Source: Diphasiastrum complanatum (lineage: Eukaryota > Streptophyta > Lycopodiopsida > Lycopodiales > Lycopodiaceae). Taken from it: a DNA stretch of 64,000 nucleotides. The stretch is taken from NCBI GenBank assembly GCA_029204225.1, contig CM055111.1:41978815-42042814 (forward strand), in the 5' to 3' direction. Each line of letters begins with the position of its first letter. The first letter of the stretch is position 1. Positions 57,107-64,000 of this stretch are shown piece after piece. The notes beneath the pieces were generated by a model. The model saw nothing but the letters and a program-made list of their open reading frames with translations, searched no databases and was not told the origin of the DNA. A program made the translations under genes and the position numbers.

Positions 57107-57454
57107 TCAATAATTCGGTTGCCAGAACTCAGCTAAGCGTGTCCTTAAGAAGGTTCCGTTGTAGATAGCTACTACAATGACATTGTCTTCGGCCATTCCC
57201 CTTCTAGGTGTGATATTCTTTAGCAGCTCAACATTCATTCTAAGAAAAGAACCGTCCAGGTACAGGCTCTGCATAGCTATAAGCACTTGAGCAATTAAAT
57301 TGCCAAGGCCGTTTACCGAATATGTGATGAACTTCTTATGGTCTTTGTGAATTCTTCTGTCCTTGAGGTAGCAGGCTACATCCTCATAATGAATGTGGTA
57401 GTTCTCCTCCCAGTCGATATATATGCTCCATAGCTCTGGGTAGGAGACATCCAC
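57107..57454 (-). other. Unrecognised 115-codon open frame 3' of integrase in element P
   Basis: Open from MDVSYPELWSIYIDWEENYH to RTRLAEFWQPNY; the same frame continues upstream past one stop (near 57455-57460) for another ~35 codons. Mixed charged/aromatic composition, no signal peptide or knuckle. It sits between integrase remnants and the candidate 3' LTR. Family unknown. Confidence 0.4.
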
Positions 57455-57589
57455 ATTCTAGAGTAGGTTCTTTGTATCATACCTTGCAAAGTTTGGTTCT
57501 TCCTTGGGCTTGTGCAGATTGAATTGGCAGTGATATCGCCAATAATCGATTTGCCCGACATGATATTCAAAAAATTCTATTTCTTTCTG

Positions 57590-57765
57590 TTTTAAATAAT
57601 CTATTTGCACTTGAATCCAATATCGGGTGTACGAAACTCATAGATTCTCTATACCCACTTTCCATTTTTATTTGACCTCATATTTTGACATTGTAAGAAG
57701 CAATTTGTCATGTGTGTGGTAATCTACAAGTTGAGGACAATCATTTTACAATAATATGTTCATTC
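57590..57765 (-). repeat. Dispersed repeat R, copy 2 (inverted)
   Basis: Reverse complement of the copy at 35718-35895; it abuts integrase coding sequence at its right edge. Confidence 0.8.
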
Positions 57766-58400
57766 TCTTGATAACCATACATAAGCATGAAAGGGTTGAA
57801 TCTGGTCATTGAATGTTTTGTACTATTATATGCAAATTCCACCATTGAAAGGTGATTTTTCCAATCAAACTGCCGATGGCCCACATATGCCTTGAAGCCT
57901 GTCCTCCATCGTCTGATTGGTCCTTTCCGTTTGACCATCTGCTGACTCCGGATGATCGGTAGAACTCATACTCAAAGCTGTTTCCAACTTTTCAAACACT
58001 GCTTGCCAAAAATTCCCAGTGATTTCAGGGTCACTAATATTGACAAAAACATATTCATGGCCCTTCCTTGTACGTAGAAGCCCGACCACAAAATCCACAG
58101 AAATGCTTTCCCACTTTCCAGCATGAATTTCCAATGGATGTAATAGACCACTAACTTTTAGCTTTTGCACTTTATTTAATTGACACTTGGTACATTTAAG
58201 TACCCAAGCCTCTACTTGACTTTTCATCTTAGGCCACCAAAAGTGCCACCTAGCTAAGACTTATCAAGAGTTCTTTGTATACTTGAATGTCCAGCACATG
58301 GACTATCATGACACTCCTTCAGGATTAGGCCCCTAACTGTGTCATTCTCTGGGACACATACCTTTCCCTTATGAAATAAAATCCCATTTCGTATGGAAAA
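57766..58400 (-). pseudogene. Ty3/gypsy integrase fragment (element P)
   Basis: Minus strand: zinc region (KECHDSPCAG-like, then CTKCQLNKV), SISVDFVVGLLRT with the first Asp, DGQTERTNQT with the Glu, and NHLSMVEFAYNSTKH. The block with the second Asp is deleted and a shift separates the halves at about 57880. Confidence 0.8.
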
Positions 58401-58403
58401 ATC

Positions 58404-60518
58404 CATTTCAGTCATTCCCTAATTCATCAAACAAGAGGCATAAGGCACCATCTTCCAATCCGAATGTCTGGTGCACCAAGTGTGGATCCTCATGTCATAC
58501 TAACAATGAATGTAAGGTTAAGCAAGTATCATATGTTGAAAGCACTTCTGGAGATGTTATGTATGTTTATGAAACAGATCTAGAGGAGCACTATCACTAC
58601 ATTCAAGGACCACCAGGCCCAGCTATGTAGTCAAAGCCAAAATTTGGAACAAAAAGATTTGTACTTGCTCAGACTGTGAGCCAAAACCAGAAACACTTAT
58701 AAAGTTACCACCGAAGAAAATTTCGGACAACTGTTTTAATTGCGACACAGAAGGTCGTTATTCACCCGACTGCCCGGAACCCCGCCGACCAATTGGCTAT
58801 GTGCCGTTATGTTCAAATTGCTCAAGAAAAGGCCATCTTGCTGCAGATTGCCCAAATCCACAAATTTTGGGTCCAGTGTCAACATCATGACAGAAGATAC
58901 AACATATGCACTCAGACTCACGGATATAAAGCCCACCCAACAAAAGATCAAATTGGTCGACTTGACAAGGAGGAAGCCAGATTGCGAACTGAAGGAAGTG
59001 ATGGTGTATATACAAGACAAACCGTTCATCATGAATTTTATCGTAATTCGACCAGTTGGACTTGCCAACTACTATGTTCTTATCAGAAGACCCTAGCTTT
59101 ACCAAGCAAATGCTAGTGTGCATTAGAAAAAGAAAGAGTTGCGCTTCAGAACTAGTGAGCATGATGAAAACAAAAATTTGCATAAACACATTATCCCATG
59201 GCAGTGCAAACATACAAAGGAGAGACAATGCAATCAACTACCAGTTTCACATCTGAGCAATTGTCCTATGCATTGAATATCTTTTCAAAAGAGGACATTA
59301 AATCTAATTATCTGGATTATTATGAGATCGAAGAACCAGATGTATCTGACAACACAGGTAATGTGCAGCCTTCTCAGAGAGAAATACAAGGCTATTCATC
59401 AAACAATATGATAGTTGGTATGATTTATTCAAACGACACACTACTAGTCCATTGAAGTTATACCAGACAAAGCCTTGTTGATCTCTAAGCTATTATCAAA
59501 ACAAGAGATACAACAGTACAAGGACTTGCTTTGAGAATATCACGATGTTTTCACTGGGTGTGTAGAAGATTTGAAAGGCATAAACAAATAATTCGATCAA
59601 CACCGCATTAGTATCGGTTGAATCCTAAATATTCACTGTTGGTTAAAGACGAATTGAAAAAATATCTCCAGGTAGACATTATTTGGGCCTGTCCTCAACA
59701 ACGAATGGGTTTTGCCTATTGTGGTTGTACCAAAGAAGAAGATCGAAAAGATACGCGTATGTCAAGATTATTGCAAGCTTAACGCCAGAATTCGGAAGGA
59801 CCATCACCCGCAACCATACACAAACATGATATTGGACCAAGTTGTAGACAATGCCAGGTTTAGCTTTCTTGACGATTTTTCAAGCTATAACCAAGTATTG
59901 ATCCGAGACGACCCAATTTTGAGACCATCTGATTGGGTAAGAATGTTTTATATTTATGTGGATGTTTCGTCATTCGCAATTGGAGTCACCCTTAGTCAGA
60001 AGGATGATGAGAAAAGAGACTATCATGTGTATTATGCAGGGCGTCCTGAGTATATCAAAACTATTCGGCCATGAAACGTGAAGGACTCGGGATGATTTTC
60101 TTGGTGAAGAAGTTTTGACATTATTTGCTGGGATATCTCTTTGTCTTCCATGTCGACCATTATGCACTCAAACATCTGATGAATAAGCCAGATCTATCGG
60201 GTCGAATAGTGAGATGGGTGCTGCTGCTCCAGGAATTTGATTACCAACTGGAGATACGACAAGGAAAGTACCACAATAACATAGACTATTTATCGCGCCT
60301 TAAAATAGGATATGTTGCCGAGAACTTGAGCGATAAATTTCCAGATGAGAATATTATGTTTTTATCAACCGAACATTCTCTATATCCGGAAATAATTGAT
60401 TATCTTCAAAATCGAAATTATCTTTTGACTTTGACTTGGAACAAAAGACGATGTTTCAACATAAGATTGGATCGTATACGATAAAGAATAATGTACTATA
60501 TAAAATGGGACCAGATGG
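58404..60518 (+). pseudogene. Ty3/gypsy element L: gag knuckles, protease, RT, RNase H
   Basis: Knuckles CTKCGSSCHTNNEC (about 58480), CFNCDTEGRYSPDC (about 58735) and CSNCSRKGHLAADC (about 58817). Protease-like frame to 59096 (VNIMTEDTTYALRL, NYYVLIRRP). RT at 59712-59890 (IRVCQDYCKLNARIRKDHHP, ARFSFLDDFSSYNQV), then a deletion into RNase H (YIYVDVSSFAIGVTLSQ; VDHYALKHLMNKPDLSGRI; LSRL). Multiple shifts and stops. The catalytic YxDD is lost in the deletion. Confidence 0.8.
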
Positions 60519-60930
60519 TACAACTGTAGTTTCATGGAGCAACAAAAAGCAACCTACAATAGGCTTATCCTCGACGGAAGCTGAATATCGAGCACTCAAC
60601 AATGCTGCACAAGAAGTGGTATGGTTACGAAGATTGCTTGTGGATTTAGGTCAACCACAGGTGGATGCAACTACTATATCTTGCGACAATCAAAGCTGCA
60701 TTCACCTTGCCAAAAATCCAGTTTTATGTTCTCGAACCAAGCACATCGAAATACATTATCATTTTGTTCGAGAGAAAATTCTTGATGGAGCCATTGATCT
60801 TGTTTTCTGTGAATATGAAGATCAAGTGGAAGATATTTTTACTAAGTCATTAGGTAGATGTAAATTTGAAAAGTTTCGTACTCTACTAGGAATAGAAGAA
60901 TGTAATTTTATCATTGAGGGAGAGTGTTAG
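60436..60930 (+). CDS. Chimeric open frame: gypsy integrase start joined to copia RNase H (164 codons)
   Basis: The first ~27 codons (YTIKNNVLYKMGPDG) are the gypsy region before integrase, in line with element L. From about 60518 the frame is copia RNase H (TVVSWSNKKQPTIGLSSTEA, then CDNQSCIHLAKNP, VREKILDG, EDIFTKSLGRCKFEKF). Copia RNase H is intact to its C-terminus but lacks the first catalytic Asp segment. It stops three bases before the LTR purine tract ends. A junction of two elements, kept in frame. Confidence 0.8.
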   Translation: MEQKTMFQHKIGSYTIKNNVLYKMGPDGTTVVSWSNKKQPTIGLSSTEAEYRALNNAAQEVVWLRRLLVDLGQPQVDATTISCDNQSCIHLAKNPVLCSRTKHIEIHYHFVREKILDGAIDLVFCEYEDQVEDIFTKSLGRCKFEKFRTLLGIEECNFIIEGEC

Positions 60931-61245
60931 AAATCAATGATAAACTTCATTGTTACACTTCTTAGTTACTGTTTACGATGTACTTTATTACTAGCTGTAA
61001 CTAAAATGTACATATAAACCCTGAACCCTGATAGAGAGGGAGAACCTAGGAGTAGACTACTAGACTAGCCTAGTCTAGTAGTCTACTCCTAGGTTCTCCC
61101 TCTCTATCAGGCTTCAGGGTTTATATGTACATTTTACATTCAGTATGTGGTAGTGTGTTAGAGTGATATTGCGTGTTCTTCTTCCATCTCCCTACTTGGT
61201 GATTGTTTACGGTGAATGCTTGATGTTGCATTTTTGATTGTTGAC
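60925..61245 (+). repeat. 3' LTR of copia K (right bound uncertain)
   Basis: TGTTAGAAATCAATG follows the purine-rich GAGGGAGAG, as in copia H (TGTTAGAAATTAATG). The end is placed tentatively at TTGTTGACA. Confidence 0.6.
61002..61136. repeat. Near-perfect 135-bp palindrome inside the copia K LTR
   Basis: Arms of about 67 bp around position 61069 (GACTAG-C-CTAGTC), with one visible mismatch. It includes CCTAGGTTCTCCCTC and its complement and would extrude a cruciform or fold as RNA. Confidence 0.95.
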
Positions 61246-61876
61246 ATATGAAACATGGTAAGTACGTTACTTATGCAGCTCATATCTCCCAAATCTGTAG
61301 ACACTACAATGTTTTGATGGCAGAAGAGCTCACCTTGCCAGAAGAAAGAAGGTCTACACTTGCTGCGGACGCCACCCAGGACACAGAGATGGTGGATGAT
61401 GACAATTAGGGTACGGATTTTTTTTGAATTGAAGCAGTCCCGGTTGAAGTTATTTAGCCGTCTATCTCTATGGATGTCACCACCACAACCATTGTTGTTG
61501 CTGTCGAGATGGATACATCTGGTACTCAGGCTGATACATCACAGCAAGAGCAGACACCAGAGCCAGTCACATCGGCCTAGTTTTCATCCTTATCCCTTGA
61601 GGCTTGTGAAAAATGCAAAATGCTTGGTCAAGGACAAATCCATGTATATAGGATGATTACACATGTGTGGAGCTTGTTCCCATGTGTGAAATAAATGTAC
61701 TTCTCATGTAGTATAATCATATAACTTGTACATATAGTTTAAATCAAGTTCTATTGGCTAAAAAGGCCAAAATCATGTTTTTTAGTCATATGCCACATGG
61801 CATCAATCTAGAGATTGCATGAAGCCACATCATGAGATTAGTTGTCAAAACCCATGTGTAGAGGTCTGCTCACATG
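61246..61876. other. Nothing recognised
   Basis: A broken frame from ATG at 61318 (MAEELTLPEERRSTLAADAT) has stops at 61409 and later; no family recognised. Confidence 0.35.
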
Positions 61877-62433
61877 TGTGGAATACGCTGAGGAAGTCGA
61901 ATCTGCACTTCTAGAAGAGTTTTTCCTAGTACTCTACATAGAAGAAAAATGGACCAAAAGTGCTCAAAATAGAAGGTTTTGTCCAAGTGTTAATTTTGCA
62001 TGATGAATCATCACATGACAAAGCACCCTCACACATGTGAGATTAGAGGGATGATCAGTACCACGAGCTCCCACTTTTTGTATATATAGAGCCACATTTG
62101 GCCATAATCATTAAGCAACACCAATCTTGGTTTTGAGGCAATTCTTGTCAATTTCATCATTTGTCTTGATTTTTCTTGATAGTTTTGGGTTCCTATCATA
62201 TAGTACTTTGATTTCAGGCTGGAGTCCGTACTCTGACAGGTTTTCACACATGTGAAACCAGCAAGTACAATTCCCTTTCATTTATGATTGTTCTTGTTAG
62301 ATTTTCTCATCTAAATTTGATCTAGATTGATCTAAATCTTGTGTAGATTGATAGATCAATTGTATCTAACATCCAAACACTCTTGTGGATCATTTTAGGA
62401 TCCATTCTTGGTCCAATTTTGCAGTTTTCCACA
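61877..62433 (+). repeat. Candidate 5' LTR of element M
   Basis: Right end fixed by the primer site. The left end is chosen because TGTGGAA mirrors the terminal TTCCACA. A TATATATAG box at 62081-62089 would be the promoter. Confidence 0.5.
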
Positions 62434-62447
62434 TGGTATCAGAGCCA
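62434..62447 (+). other. Element M primer-binding site
   Basis: TGGTATCAGAGCCA directly after ...TTTTCCACA; initiator-Met tRNA type. Confidence 0.85.
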
Positions 62448-62495
62448 AGTACATGAGGATTTATGAAGATTTGATGGGATTGATCCAAAACTAAG

Positions 62496-62847
62496 CCCAA
62501 ATTAGCAAGTTTTTGGAAACTAGCTAATTTTGATGAGGCGAGTTGGATAGGATAGGTATACTCAAAATTTATGGACAAAAACTTGTTGTGGGCTGCAGGG
62601 GTACTTTTCACACGTGATAGAATGCACAGTACCAGTTTTGGAGCCTTATGTTTCAGTTTGATGCTAAATCTCCCAAATTAGCAAGTTTGTGGAAACTAGC
62701 TAATTTTGAGGTAGAGAGTTTGAATTGATAGCTAGATTCAATTTTTTTGTACCAAAACTTGTTGTAGGCTGTAGGTGTACCTTCCACACGTGTGGGGCCA
62801 TATAGAACCTGTTTTGGTTGGGAAAATTCAAATTGATGCATAATTTG
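62496..62847 (+). repeat. Tandem duplication of 176 bp in the M leader
   Basis: CCCAAATTAGCAAGTTT at 62496 and 62672; both units share GGAAACTAGCTAATTTTGA and AACTTGTTGT(G/A)GGCTG. Confidence 0.9.
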
Positions 62848-64000
62848 ACTCATACACCCAAATTTAGAGGATTTTTAGTGCAAATTCAAGCTTTTTCTAC
62901 AGAGATTTTATTCCTATGATTTTTTCTTGGATTAGATCATCCAAATAATTATTTGAAGCTTGATTCAGGTGCATTAAATGTGTTTCTCTGATATTTTGAG
63001 TACATGTCAAAGTTGAGAGAGAAAATTGCCAAAAATCATAGATAAAGGGCGATATGCAAGGTGAGAGATTGAAATCCATTGTACCATCACTCTAGATTTG
63101 TTCAAGAGTGATAGGCTCAAGTTTAGAAGCATCTATTTGCTAGAAAACATCCTTGGATCTGTCCTCCAAGCGAAACCTTTGAGAGGTTCTAGTGCATATA
63201 TAGCATCTATGCAAATCTTTTGTAGAATTTGTCATAGATTGGCTTCAATTGAGAGTTCTAGAAAAGAGATTGAGATCCAAGTCACATTTTTTGATGATTT
63301 CTAGTTGATGTACAATATGTCTTTGTATCCTTCCTTTACACCTAGTGCATAATCGCTTAAGATAAGTATGCTTAGTCATGGAAATATGTTACAACTTAAA
63401 GACCTGTATGTCTAAGAAGCACAAGCTTTTACAAGCAACATCCTTGTTAAGACCTAATGCATTGTATTATTATTGCATAGTTCTTAAAATCCAAGAAAGT
63501 TCTATAACTCTAAATATGTGTTATATTCACCATTGTTGATATGGTCTATGTGATCTATAGGATGTACTTATATCCTTGTTTTGCACATGCATTACTATTT
63601 CAGATAAGTATCACCAGTCATGGAGATCCATTACACATTGACAACAACTTAAGATCAGCCTACCCCACAAGCAATTGTGAATGGATTCATTTGTAGCACA
63701 AACATGATTCTTCTGTACTAGTTTCTTGCACACTTGTTGCGATTTATAAAGCTTTTATAGGTCTATGTGATGTTTAGCATTTTTGTATCCTTGTTTAAAC
63801 CTAATGTATTACTCATTTCTTGTAGAATTCTTGAAATTGATGAAGCCTTTCCACGTATGTATACTCTCTTGCATCCATGCTTTAGGGCTAATGCAAAACT
63901 ACAATCAACCAGCATTCCAATATGGCAGGAGCCACACACTTGTTTCCACTTGGAATTCTCCTTAAGAATCATGATCCTTCCTTTAATATAACACCACAAA

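Larger units (their letters stand above)
61877..64000 (+). mobile_element. 5' end of LTR element M, running off the window
   Basis: Candidate LTR, primer site and untranslated leader with a tandem duplication. No gag frame is reached before the window ends. Confidence 0.6.

Overview
The window is nuclear DNA of a land plant with a large, retrotransposon-rich genome. The evidence is a plant-type fused UMP synthase, a secreted precursor carrying IDA-like peptide motifs (known only from plants), and many Ty3/gypsy and Ty1/copia elements primed from initiator-methionine tRNA. A 27.7 kb intron and only two recognisable host genes in 64 kb would suit a gymnosperm, but the sequence alone does not fix the taxon.

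Layout. 1-2280: 5' flank. 2281-32522: UMP synthase (UMPS), + strand, six coding exons, 481 residues, intact reading frame. Exons 1-5 lie within 2281-4648. Exon 6 lies at 32391-32522, beyond an intron filled with mobile elements: a hAT remnant (6863-8740), gypsy A (8741-12904), copia H (12905-14110), gypsy C (14118-17317), copia D (split, 17318-17696 and 27019-about 28543), copia E (17697-27018, TSD GCCTC) inside D, chromovirus B (21860-26024, TSD CCACA) inside E, gypsy F (29291-30933, TSD CCAAT) and gypsy G (30934-about 31910).

32523-44160 holds decayed repeats: a GC-rich block with 8-bp flanking repeats, tandem arrays, a broken + strand gypsy (38443-40640), copia scraps and long (CT)n tracts. 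44168-45871 (minus strand) is the most interesting locus: a 567-residue secreted precursor with about ten regularly spaced repeats of the form LPKGxxPPSxPNxxxN, which resemble the EPIP/IDA peptide-hormone motif.

46953-47086 is a foldback hairpin. 49459-55720 is a complete non-autonomous LTR element (J, TSD ACATT) with an Athila/Tat-type primer site, a 150-bp tandem array and a three-knuckle gag but no polymerase. 55765-61250 is a patchwork of a (GA)n tract, a reverse gypsy, a + strand gypsy (L) and a copia 3' end (K) fused in frame to L. The right edge (61877-64000) is the start of another + strand LTR element (M).

The two host genes do different jobs and look unrelated: UMPS makes UMP de novo, while the minus-strand gene probably releases signalling peptides. 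Everything else is transposon sequence, most of it broken.
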